64,000 bases of DNA, taken from Effrenium voratum (Eukaryota; Sar; Dinophyceae; Suessiales; Symbiodiniaceae). The notes under the pieces were generated by a model. The model had not been told where the DNA came from. It did not search any database and saw nothing but the letters and a program-made list of their open reading frames with translations. Location of the stretch: positions 1,248,010-1,312,009 of the forward strand of contig CAUJNA010002890.1 of assembly GCA_963377175.1 (NCBI GenBank), in the 5' to 3' direction. The translations under genes were made by a program, and so were the position numbers. How positions within the stretch are numbered: position 1 is the stretch's first letter; each line of letters opens with the position of its first letter. This document shows, one piece after another, positions 12,001 to 24,500 of the stretch.

Positions 12001-15000
12001 TCCGGCCGGCGTCGAGACGCAGCTCCGCGGCCGGTTGAGGCGTCGCACGTGCAGTCCAGCAGCGGCTCGGGAGCCGCGAAGCTGATGCTGGCGGCCAACA
12101 CCAGCGTCCGGGGCCTTCGAAGGTTCGAACGCGGGCGGTCATCGGGTCAAACGGGTTGGGCTGGAGTCTTTCTTTTTTCGAGTCTCATTTGGGCCCCAAA
12201 AGCCATGTCAGCTCGAACCCCCCCTCTCCCTTTTTGTTGAAGTCCCCTGAAGAAAATACAGCACCTAGAGTCTCCATGACACTTTAACAATGTTTGGTCA
12301 TTACCCAAAATAATGGGGTCATGGACCTATTTGTAAAGGGTCATGGAGACTGCAGGTTGTTGGTTGAGCAACCATCAAAACCTGGGTAGATGAAAGTTAG
12401 TAAGGGATAATCCCGACCATAAATAGCTGCAGATCTCCACCTTCTTAATCCTTTGCATGGTTCTTGGGTACACCATTGTTGTAGCGGGTTTTGATTGCGA
12501 CTCATTTGGGCTGTGCATAAATTCCATCAGGCTTCTTGCCATGTGCCCACAGACTACTCTATATGGAAAGCAATCTTGTGCGTACAGCGTGCTGATTCCA
12601 GGTTTGTGTGTGTGTGTTGTTCTTGGAAGGGTGAGTCTCAAAATAGGGGAAGCCTTTTTGGATGGGTTCAAAAGGAAACCAAGCAAACCAAGGAAACCAA
12701 AAGGTGAGTCTCAAAAATGTTTTGTCGTACGCCTGCGGGTGGGCAGAACCAACCGCATTGGTTTTGGTTTCGGTGTCAACACATCGCCTCAGGTTCTTGA
12801 CTGTTAGGATTGGCGGCGTGGGAATAAAGGGACTGAGAAAAACCGCAAAAGAACACCCTCCCTCCCAAGCTATTTGACATTTGGATGAAATCTCAGGTTA
12901 GCAGCCATTGGTTTGGCTTGCTGGCTCCGAGGGTTAAATGGGACGCTCAGACCCGGCACACCTCGCCACGGATTCGATTCCGAGCTCAGGTGGTGCCGGG
13001 GACAAATGTGCGCACCATGCTGAATGCTGGCGCCTGAGTCGAGTGTGAAGCGGGGCCCCTGCACGCTGTGGTGGACTGAAACCCATGGGTTTTTGTTGGG
13101 CCGGGGTTGTGGGGTCAAGGGGTTTATCCCCCACTTCTGTGACACAAAAAAAGTATTCCTTATATAAAGGTTAGTCTTTGGGAAGCACTTTAGGGTTGTA
13201 TCACAGAAGTGGGCATTTCCCACAGCCCTGTGTTGGGCCCACACAACATCAGACCGAGTCGGGCAAAGCGACCTTTGGGGTGAATTGCTTTTCCAGTAAG
13301 CCTTTTTGCTCAGGGGGCTTGGAGCAACCAAAGAGGCCGTCCTTTTGCACAGCTTCGGTTTTAACATCATCAATGTGGGTTGTGGGCGTTTTGTGGTTTT
13401 ACAGGCAAGCCAAAGGAACAACCACCTCTTTTGCGGGTGTCCCCTAGAATTGAAGCAGCCATGATGATGTTGAAGGATGTGGAATCGAGTTCTACAAATA
13501 AGAATCACTATTGGGGTTGGGCCCTCTTCAATCTCATCAAGCGTTGACTTACTGTTCCACAGTGGTTTTCCTGCTACTTCCACGAACCAATACACGTCCT
13601 GAGTGTACTTGTAATATTTAGGGAACCACCTGTCAACCAGCATTCGGTAGATTAGACTTACCTTTGCAGATCCAGTATTGCCCAAAGTAACCAGCCAAAA
13701 GAGTTGGGATTGTTTGATGGCTTCAGCCATCGATGCAACCACTGATTCTGGCTTTTGATTCAACCGCTTGCCCAACATTTGCCCAGAGTACGTCGCTTTC
13801 TCCGATTCTTGGCACAGTGTTGATGGTTTCTCGGGGGTGTCAGTCTATGATTCTTCAGTGTTTTCGCGAAGGCACCAGGCCGGGCCCCTCTGTGAGTGAT
13901 CGCAGCCCAGCAACTTTACACTCATCTTGGCAAACCGAATGATAATTCCTGAATCTTTACGCGTTGTTGGATCATGTTGTTTGATCTTTAGGTTGTTTGG
14001 TTCTGTTCATGTGCAGTATATAGAGGGCTGCAACAAACAAAACAAAAGTGTTCGACGACCAGACACAGCAAGTAAAGCTGCTACCCAACACATCGCCAGG
14101 CTTGGTCTAAGTTAGTCTTCCCCACGTGGGCGTGCATATGCGTGCTTAGGAGGGGGTCGCGCGAAGTCTAAGAAATCAGCAATCCAGCACATGTTCACGG
14201 GACCTGAATTGGTCCTATGTCCTGTTGACAGTTTTCTCTTGCTGGGTGGCTTGCTGGCTCCTATACGGTGACGTCCACCCAATTTACAATGGCTCCAACT
14301 CTTAAAACTCACACCCATCTGGGTCTCTCTATATATATATATATATATTATTTATTTATTTTATATCCTTTTGGGAGGTGATACAGGAAAACCACGCGGA
14401 AAACCGCCGTTTTGGGAGCTAAACCAAGACGCACCCATCTGAATCTGTGTCCTGCGTGAGGTCACAGGCTCCTCGCCTGAAGCGGAGCTGTCAGTGCTGC
14501 GATCCCTTTCGCCCAACTGCACCGCCCGGCAGCGCAGAACTCGCCCCCGGGCCGCGTCCCGCGTCGCGAATCGCGCGTCGCGAAGACATCGCAGGGCGCG
14601 AAGTTGGTTGGCCATTCGGGGGCACCTCGGCTCGGCCGGCGGAAACCCAAGGAGTCTTCACTGGGTAATGAGTCAATGACCAACCATAATTTTGGGTAAT
14701 GACCAACCATTTTACAAGGGTCATGTAGACTCCAGGCAGGGGTATTCAGGGGAAATCAAGGGAAACTAGCAGTATGTAACTGTTGTCATTATTTTGAGGG
14801 TTTCTGGGGGTTAGTCAGAAAATGGAATCGGTTGGCTCCCTTTAACCCACCACTTTGGGGCTGATTTTGATCATAAATGAGGCCAGCTTCAATTTGCAGG
14901 GGGTTAACATGGGAGCACGTGGGTCAGTTTGTACATCCTTAGGCAGCAAGCGAGCCTTTGGGCCAACCGAGCTTCGGGGATTCGAATCAAAGCCAAGACT

Positions 15001-18000
15001 CAACATCAAGCCTAAGGGGTCCCTTGGTACCGAAATCATGTTTGGCGTTGAGATTTGAATCTGAGATTTGACGAATTCCCTGGAAAGAACCAAGCCCAAA
15101 CCCGTAAAGATGGATTATGCCCTTAAATAGGACCTAAGGAACTCACACAATTGTGGTTGCTCCTTTGGTTTCCCTTTAAAACCACCCCCCAAAACGAACG
15201 GGTATGCTCACAAAAAGACGATCCACCCAGATGAGGTACCGGGTAGCGTTTGGGAGCCTCTGCGAAACCAACAACGTGTCCCGCCATAGGTGCCCTTTTC
15301 AGGTTTGTTTGCTTAAGCAGATGGCACTGGTTTAGATGAGTCTGATTCCATTTACCAGGGCCATCTATTTTTCGGGATCCTCTGGCAAGGCCCCCCAGTA
15401 GTGCCCTTTTACCCTGTTTTCCTACTAAAATAGAATACAGAAAACAAGTCGGTACCCGTATTCTAACTCCTCTCAAATCTGGAGGACCTAGCTCTGGGAA
15501 ACCCAGAATTGTGTCCCGCAATAGGTGCCCTTTTCAGGTTAGTTTCGTTGAAGATACATGGGTTCCACTGGTTTATATAGATGAGTTTTATTCCATTTAC
15601 CAGGACCATCTATTTTCCAGGCATCCTTCTTTGTAAAAACCCACCTAAAACCCTGGGGAAACAGCTGGTTTCTGAAAAGAAGGATGGTTGAAAATAATGG
15701 AAAAGGAATCAACCCCTAGAAACCGGCTACTTATCTATGTAGTGCCTCTTGCTAGGTCCCCCAGTAGTGGCCCTTTACCCTGTTCCCCTACTAAACTACA
15801 ATACAGAACTCTCTACTGGAGGACCTAGCTCTGGGAAACCAAACAAGTTGTGTCTAACGGGTATCCTTACAAAAAGACGATCCACCCAGATGGGGTAGCG
15901 TTTAGGAGACGGGTACGAAACCCTAGGGATGAAGCCATACTGACCATATGTGTATGTCTGTTTTTGGCGGAACCCCTCGGTAGGTTTGAAAGGGAAAGCA
16001 GAAGCTACCCCATGTGCATAGGCTACCTGCTTAAGGGGGCAGGACACTTAGTAAGTGGGTAATTTCCATGGTTACAACCCACTTATCATGGTTCTAAGTC
16101 TCCCTTCCGTGGGTTATAACCAGGCTTCCTAACCTCTTACTAGGTACCGTGCCCCTTTCAGTCTCCCGCTTGAGCTTAGGTCCAGCAGAAGCTGGGCTTC
16201 TCCCGCGACGGCCGCCACTTCTCCCTGCAGCTCAGCCCTTGGCTCTCCCGTGCGCCGGTCGACTCGTTGTCGACTCGTCGGACTTTGTGGGTCCCGAAGC
16301 GTCCGGTTCCAAAGGGTCTCAGTTCGTCTCGGTCCCTCGGTGCCCGACCTCTCACCCGTGTCTCTTTTTTGGTTGGGAGGCGATTCCCCTACTAAAATGG
16401 ACTAGCAAAAAAGTTGGTACAGAAAAGTTGGGAAAAAAATAGACAGCAAAAAAAAGTTGGACAAAAGAAAAGTGGGCTTGAAAGGGTCTTAGCAGGTGGT
16501 TGAGCTACCAATCCCAGTCCCCCAGTAGCGCCCCAGTAGCTTTGTTGTCTGTAGCTCGCAGGTACCAAGAAAAGAGGGGATTTATACCTGGAGTCTCCTT
16601 CTGACCCTTTAAACATGGGGGCTATTTCCTAAAATCATGGTTGGTCATGGACCTATTTGTAGTGCCAACATAAAGGGAAACCACCATTTACAAGGGAATG
16701 TTCAGGTGTATAATGTAAGGATCCCTGCTGGGTTTGGACAAATTGTTCCCTTTCTGGGTCTCTTAAGGTAAGGCTTGGGGTCTGAGGATACATTTCTCGG
16801 AGGCTCCCAGCCATCCGGTTCCTTAGCCTTTTAGATCTTTTTAGGGTTGAGTGGTTGGATTTCCGAATTTAACCCACTAGAAGTTAAACTTTTAGCAGGG
16901 GATCTGAGGGCAGTTAAGGTAAGGCTTGGGGTAGACTGATACATGTTACATGTTAGTGACTCAAGGTAAAGCAAACCATAAACTATTCCGAAACTGGGCC
17001 CAAGTCCAATCACGACTTAATGCAAGTCCCAAGCCATCAGATGGTGGACATTTAAACCCAAAAAAACCGTCAGGTGGACCTGTTGGGTTGAAACAAGTTG
17101 GCCGGTGAACCCAATCCACTCCCATGGGGTTTTGGAGGTGTAGGCAAAGACCAACCTCCGTTTCGTGGCTATATGATGCCTTGGCGCCATCTGACGGCTT
17201 CTGGGGTGCGTGGGTGTTAGCCTCTCACCAACTAACATGGAAGTGCAAAAAGGCCCTTTCCAAGACAAAAGTAGTCTTTCTACAGGAGTCTGTGCACTTC
17301 CAGGCTAGCTGGTGGGAGGGTATGACCTCTGAGGACTACAGATGGGTCCCTCGGCGGATGGTTTGGGGGCGAATTACCATTAGGGACCCAGGGCTACACG
17401 TGGGATCAACCCGCCCAGAAAGGGGTTACAATTTACAACGCTTTGCCCCGGGGTGTGGCCGCGCTCGAGCACCCTTGCCCGCAACAACCCATGTTCTTTG
17501 AGGGGGGCGGGGGGTGAGGGCAAGGGATCTCTGCGTTTGTTTCTCCGGTCGGCACAGGCCCCACGTGCAGCGAAACGTGTCGGGCTGGTGAAATTCGGGT
17601 TGTAGCCAAAGATGTTCAAGATGTTCGAGTCCCATGTACAGGTGACGGCGTGTGCTTTTGGAAGGATCGTGGCTCATGCACAAACACACACAAACACACC
17701 CATTGAGTGAAGGGAATTCAGCCACTTTTGTGACCGACTTCGGGCTGCTTCCTTCCTATCGCAGGTACTTTGCGAGGAGGCACGACTCGATTGGTTTGTG
17801 CCGATGTGATCAGCGGGAACGGAGTGGTAGAGAGGTGCCAGCAACTGGTGGTACTGTTGTGTCTCCTTGGAAGGAGGGGTTGCACTTGAATTCCACTATC
17901 AAAAACACCAGGGTCCTTGTGTCCATTTTTTTGTTGGGTGGATGAGGGTCCAAGTACCCTTTGAGACGTTTGTGGTTAAATGTTTGAAAGGAACTATAAC

Positions 18001-18603
18001 CCGTTCTGTGGCGCGGTTCTGAAGCATGACAAGTCTAATTGCTACGGCAACCCAATCACACTTGGCCTTCTGCTTCTTGGGGTACCCTTTTTGGAATGGT
18101 TTGGAGGGATACCAAAAGGAAAACTTGTTTTTTTTTGGGGGGCACCCTTATTTTGACGCACTGCCACATGTGCTCCCAATTGGTTGCACAAAGCTCCTGC
18201 AGACCGCATGAGGACTTTTGCGCTGCAGTTGGGTGGTTTCAGGGTTGTTTGTTTCATGGCCGTTTTAGACTACCTTAATCTGAAATGTGCGGGTCCATCC
18301 AAAGTTGTAGGGTGTTCAGAAGGACTTTACCAACATTGGGGGTTTTGGGGGAATCATGTTGTGTTTCTCATTGTCATGAGAGTGGCCAGTTTGTTGACAC
18401 CCGGGTTTCTTGCCTGTTCTTAAACACGCACATGTGCAATGGTCAATATTCACTGGCATTTGACGTAGTAAGAAGACGATATTGGGCACGCTGAGCAAAC
18501 TACTACCAGAAAATGGGGAGGAGGGTTGTACTCACTTGCCACATTCCCGTGGCTGTACAGCATTGACTGTTTATTCCACATATATTATGTATATTATGTA
18601 ATG

Positions 18604-18634
<31 letters not shown>

Positions 18635-18905
18635 TGTATGTATGTATGTATGTAATGTATGTATGTATGTATGTATGTATGTATGTATGTATGTATGTAT
18701 GTATGTATGTATGTATGTATGTATGTATGTATGTATGTATGTATGTATGTATGTATGTATGTATGTATGTATGTATGTATGTATGTATGTATGTATGTAT
18801 GTATGTATGTATGTATGTATGTATGTATGTATGTATGTATGTATGTATGTATGTATGTATGTATGTATGTATGTATGTATGTATGTATGTATGTATGTAT
18901 GTATG

Positions 18906-18936
<31 letters not shown>

Positions 18937-19634
18937 TGTATGTATGTATGTATGTATGTATGTATGTATGTATGTATGTATGTATGTATGTATGTATGTA
19001 TGTATGTATGTATGTATGTATGTATGTATGTATGTATGTATGTATGTATGTATGTATGTATGTATGTATGTATGTATGTATGTATGTATGTATGTATGTA
19101 TGTATGTATGTATGTATGTATGTATGTATGTATGTATGTATGTATGTATGTATGTATGTATGTATGTATGTATGTATGTATGTATGTATGTATGTATGTA
19201 TGTATGTATGTATGTATGTATGTATGTATGTATGTATGTATGTATGTATGTATGTATGTATGTATGTATGTATGTATGTATGTATGTATGTATGTATGTA
19301 TGTATGTATGTATGTATGTATGTATGTATGTATGTATGTATGTATGTATGTATGTATGTATGTATGTATGTATGTATGTATGTATGTATGTATGTATGTA
19401 TGTATGTATGTATGTATGTATGTATGTATGTATGTATGTATGTATGTATGTATGTATGTATGTATGTATGTATGTATGTATGTATGTATGTATGTATGTA
19501 TGTATGTATGTATGTATGTATGTATGTATGTATGTATGTATGTATGTATGTATGTATGTATGTATGTATGTATGTATGTATGTATGTATGTATGTATGTA
19601 TGTATGTATGTATGTATGTATGTATGTATGTATG

Positions 19635-19665
<31 letters not shown>

Positions 19666-19919
19666 TGTATGTATGTATGTATGTATGTATGTATGTATGT
19701 ATGTATGTATGTATGTATGTATGTATGTATGTATGTATGTATGTATGTATGTATGTATGTATGTATGTATGTATGTATGTATGTATGTATGTATGTATGT
19801 ATGTATGTATGTATGTATGTATGTATGTATGTATGTATGTATGTATGTATGTATGTATGTATGTATGTATGTATGTATGTATGTATGTATGTATGTATGT
19901 ATGTATGTATGTATGTATG

Positions 19920-19950
<31 letters not shown>

Positions 19951-20426
19951 TGTATGTATGTATGTAATGTATGTAATGTAATGTATGTATGTATGTATGT
20001 ATGTATGTATGTATGTATGTATGTATGTATGTATGTATGTATGTATGTATGTATGTATGTATGTATGTATGTATGTATGTATGTATGTATGTATGTATGT
20101 ATGTATGTATGTATGTATGTATGTATGTATGTATGTATGTATGTACTGTATGTATGTATGTATGTAATGTATGTATGTATGTATGTATGTATGTAATGTA
20201 TGTATGTAATGTAATGCAATGTAATGTAATGTAATGTGACCTAATGCATGTAATGTAATGTAATGTAATGTAATGTAATGTAATGTAATGTATGTATGTA
20301 TGTATGTATGTATGTATGTATGTATGTATGTATGTATGTATGTATGTATGTATGTATGTATGTATGTATGTATGTATGTATGTATGTATGTATGTATGTA
20401 TGTATGTATGTATGTATGTATGTATG

Positions 20427-20457
<31 letters not shown>

Positions 20458-20498
20458 TGTATGTAATGTATGTATGTAATGTAATGTATGTATGTATG

Positions 20499-20529
<31 letters not shown>

Positions 20530-20556
20530 TGTATGTATGTATGTATGTAATGTATG

Positions 20557-20587
<31 letters not shown>

Positions 20588-20653
20588 TGTAATGTATGTA
20601 ATGTAATGTAATGTATGTATGTATGTATGTATGTATGTATGTATGTATGTATG

Positions 20654-20684
<31 letters not shown>

Positions 20685-20802
20685 TGTATGTAATGTAATG
20701 TAATGTAATGTAATGTATGTAATGTAATGTAATGTAATGTAATGTAATGTAATGTATGTATGTATGTATGTATGTATGTATGTATGTATGTATGTATGTA
20801 TG

Positions 20803-20833
<31 letters not shown>

Positions 20834-21103
20834 TGTATGTATGTATGTATGTATGTATGTATGTATGTATGTATGTATGTATGTATGTATGTATGTATGT
20901 ATGTATGTATGTATGTATGTATGTATGTATGTATGTATGTATGTATGTATGTATGTATGTATGTATGTATGTATGTATGTATGTATGTATGTATGTATGT
21001 ATGTATGTATGTATGTATGTATGTATGTATGTATGTATGTATGTATGTATGTATGTATGTATGTATGTATGTATGTATGTATGTATGTATGTATGTATGT
21101 ATG

Positions 21104-21134
<31 letters not shown>

Positions 21135-21294
21135 TGTAATGTAATGTATGTATGTATGTATGTAATGTAATGTAATGTAATGTAATGTAATGTAATGTAA
21201 TGTAATGTAATGTAATGTAATGTAATGTAATGTAATGTAATGTAATGTAATGTAATGTAATGTAATGTAATGTAATGTAATGTATGTATGTATG

Positions 21295-21325
<31 letters not shown>

Positions 21326-21523
21326 TGTATGTATGTATGTATGTATGTATGTATGTATGTATGTATGTATGTATGTATGTATGTATGTATGTATGTATGT
21401 ATGTATGTATGTATGTATGTATGTATGTATGTATGTATGTATGTATGTATGTATGTATGTATGTATGTATGTATGTATGTATGTATGTATGTATGTATGT
21501 ATGTATGTATGTATGTATGTATG

Positions 21524-21554
<31 letters not shown>

Positions 21555-24500
21555 TGTATGTATGTAATGTAATGTGATGTAATGTAATGTAATGTAATGT
21601 AATGTATGTATGTATGTATGTAATGTAATGTATTGTAATGTAATGTAATGTAATGTAATGTAATGTAATGTAATGTAATTAATGTATGTATGTAATGTAA
21701 TGTAATGTAATGTAATGTATGTATGTATGTATGGTACTGTGTTCCGTGTTGCGGCAACGCTGTACCATATATATATACATGTATGTGGGGGGTCATTCAA
21801 CCCATGATTGAAGGGACAGAAGGAGACTCCATGTTCCAAGTGGCCCAACCAACCAACCAAAGCAAGCAAGAAAGCAAGGAAGGAAGCAGCCCGAAACCTG
21901 ACGAGCTGACCTCTTCAATTCTGAGTCCGGACCTGGCAGCGGTTTCAACCCGATTTCCAGCCAAAGCCAAGCGTCCTGCCTGTGTTCCGGTGCTTCGTGT
22001 GTCTGTTTGGCCGAAGCTTTGGGATTTCCCGAGCTGAAAGCTTTGGGGTCTCGGCCCAGATAGGCGCCGGAGCGGTTCGGTTCGGCTGTGGGTTGGTCCA
22101 AGTAGCTCATGATCGCCAAGTAAGTAAGTTGTAAGTAAGTTGTTAGTAAATCAAGTTATAACCTCTCATATACATATGTGTATATTTGTATACAGGTCCC
22201 CGAAGTGAAGTTAATCCACTATAAGCAAATGGGTTGTAACCCAGGTGGCTACACTAACTTGGCACTAAACATCCAAGCACCAAACCCGAAACTTGGTTTG
22301 GTGCGTTTGGGACCCTACCTGAGCTACTTTTTGGCCCAAGGAAAGAGGCCCTCGTCACTCGCAGGCCTCACTTGGAACTTCTCGGGCGAGCGAGGAGCTG
22401 AGGTATGGGGCATGTCAAAACGAAAGGAAGCCCCGGGAGACCCCGGGACCCGGCCCGGCGATCAAATGGTTTTCTGATGTAAGCCGTTGAGTGACCTTCG
22501 CTGGGGGTGAGTTACTCTGGGGCCAGAGTTCCAGCTAGGCGTTTGAATGCAGAGCTTGCGAATACGCATCTGAAGGCTCAAAAAACCGGTACCAAAAGGG
22601 AACCCTGGTAAGTGGAAATATGGGTTCCCCAAAACCTGCGGTTTGCTCTCCGATCGTTTAATTTGGAGCCACACCCATGTTGTTGTTCTTTTGCTGGGAC
22701 CAGCCGAGGCTTTTTGGAGGGCGCTTGCCCCGTAGGGATGCATCGAGATATCGGCTCGTCTTTTAGGGCCCCTCTTTTGGTTGGTCTCAAAGGGAAACGC
22801 AAAAGAACACCGACGCCCATTTTAGACTTCTCCCAAACAACTCGGAACCCCGACCTTTTTTTGACTCACGGATTCAGTTGCCAGCCTGAAAAACAATGGG
22901 GTAATGTTGACCCAGGATTAATAAACCCGGCCCATTATTATTAGGGGGGTGTTCCCTCCAAAAGTGATGAATCCCCACTAAAAGGGGACACCCCCCTATT
23001 AATCAACCAGGGGTTCTGCTTAATCCGGGGTTGACATTATGCCCTAAAAACAAAAACTCCCACAGAGCTCAATGCTGAGACCTGCCATCCCGGGCCCTCA
23101 CGACCGAAGGTTTCCGTTTTTTGGCCATGGCTTCCCTTTGGGCCAGGGTGATTTTTGAGGGTCCAGGTAGAAGTCAGCTCAAGTCCGAGCATGATGTTCG
23201 GTGTTTTCGGGCCCTTCGGGAAGGCTGCTTTCTCTTAGTTGCCCAGGTTTTTTGGGCAACTGATAGTTGTCTCACATGACGCCCCCGGCATCGCATCTTC
23301 AAACGGTACTGTCAAATCTTAAGTTCACCAAGTGCAAGACTCCCCCCAAAAAAATCATAAGGCAGTCTCTGTCTTGCTGAGCATATTCGGGGCCAAACTG
23401 GGGGCTCAAATGAGGCATTGCACCCACAGCAGGGCTCAGCAATTAGCGACAGAAGCTGTAGTGAGGCCTGCGGACAAGCCGGATTACGCCGTTTTGGCTG
23501 AGTGTTCTAAGCTGAGAGGGGTCGCTTAGAACGCACCCCCCCCCCAAAGTTAAGGCAGGTTAAGCTCAATTGAGCCTAAGAGCTCGGATTGCCTGGAATT
23601 GACGTCAATTGATTGAATCTTTTCCTTCACCTGCAAGGTCTGACTGCCCTCGAAACCAGCGCATGTCACAGTTGCTTGGGCTGGGCAGGCTCAACAAAGC
23701 TTAATTAAGCCTAATTAAGCCTAATTAAGCAACATTCAGATTTGCTGACCTAGGCTTGATTAAGCTTAATTAAGCTTAATTAGGCTTAATTAGGCTCAAT
23801 GAGGCTCACTTTGGTGCAACTACTTTTGCCAGCCCCAACATGATCTTAACTTCTTGGGGGGGAGTGTTGGGCGGGGGAGGTTTGCACTTGGTGATAAGTA
23901 CCATTTCAGGGGTCAAGGGGCAACTGAGTTGAGTTTCTTTGGGCAAAACACGCGCCTTGGAGCGCTCAATGCTCCAAGCCCGTGCTGAGTCCGAGCTTGA
24001 GCTTCTTCTTGAATAAGACGAGCCTCTCCTGCGGGCACAGCGTCCGGGGCCCCATGGCCGCTCGACTCGACTTGACTCGACGTGGGGCGGAACGGCTCCA
24101 CTGAATTCGGCGCGTGGCGAGTGAGTCACGCAGACATCGGTTGGTGACCAACAGTTGGTGGATGTGTTTGTTCTACATGTTTTATGTAACTATATGTTGT
24201 TTTATGTCATTGATATGTTCTGCTTCACCGGTTTCTTGTTTTGCAATGTGTGTCGCCAGCTTGCATGCAGGTTCTCATTCTACAAGCCTTGCTTTGAATC
24301 CCTACCAGCCCTTCCGACTGGCTCATCATTTGCAGCCCTCTGCCGGCCAAGTTGCTCGTAGCGGCATACGCACTCACCCATGCTCATGCTGACTGCCCAA
24401 GTACAGCGTTGGAAGGTTCCAAGACTTCGGAAAACCCTTGCTTCTGGTTGTTTCCGAGCAAATCAACTGCGGCTTGGCGCCAGGAGTTTTTCTCAATATG

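Larger units (their letters stand above)
12123..14460 (+). other. Intron-like stretch
   Basis: Holds family B (12264-12356) and C (12365-12504) elements back to back, an antisense open segment (13500-13778), an AT microsatellite (14328-14365), and a GC-rich island near 12960-13060 in which I cannot choose an exon. Confidence 0.35.
15182..15950. repeat. Local segmental duplication containing A3 and A4
   Basis: Three related stretches are intermingled. ACGGGTAT..CACAAAAAGACGATCC recurs at 15198 and 15857. GTGTCCCGC..ATAGGTGCCC recurs at 15278 and 15509. ATTCCATTTACCAGG recurs at 15348 and 15593. Both family A copies end in CCTAG followed by CTCTGGGAAACC. Confidence 0.6.
16258..22033 (+). other. 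Intron-like stretch with giant microsatellite
   Basis: Holds remnants of families A, B and F (16.3-16.7 kb), a hairpin repeat (18076) and the 3.1 kb ATGT array. Open frames at 17124-17501 and 17652-17945 are not recognised. Confidence 0.35.

Noticed and set aside
13450..13700. Rab/Ras GTPase reading of the minus-strand segment (LIYRMLVDRWFPKYYKY...GKPL)
   Set aside because: The resemblance needs read-through of a consensus donor and lacks WDTAG and NKxD motifs; kept only as a P-loop-like exon.
18503..21796. 1097 aa open frame (repeating HTYI) on the minus strand, and CMYV frames on the plus strand
   Set aside because: They are produced by the ATGT microsatellite, whose 4 base period gives stop-free frames; no start context, domain or codon bias.
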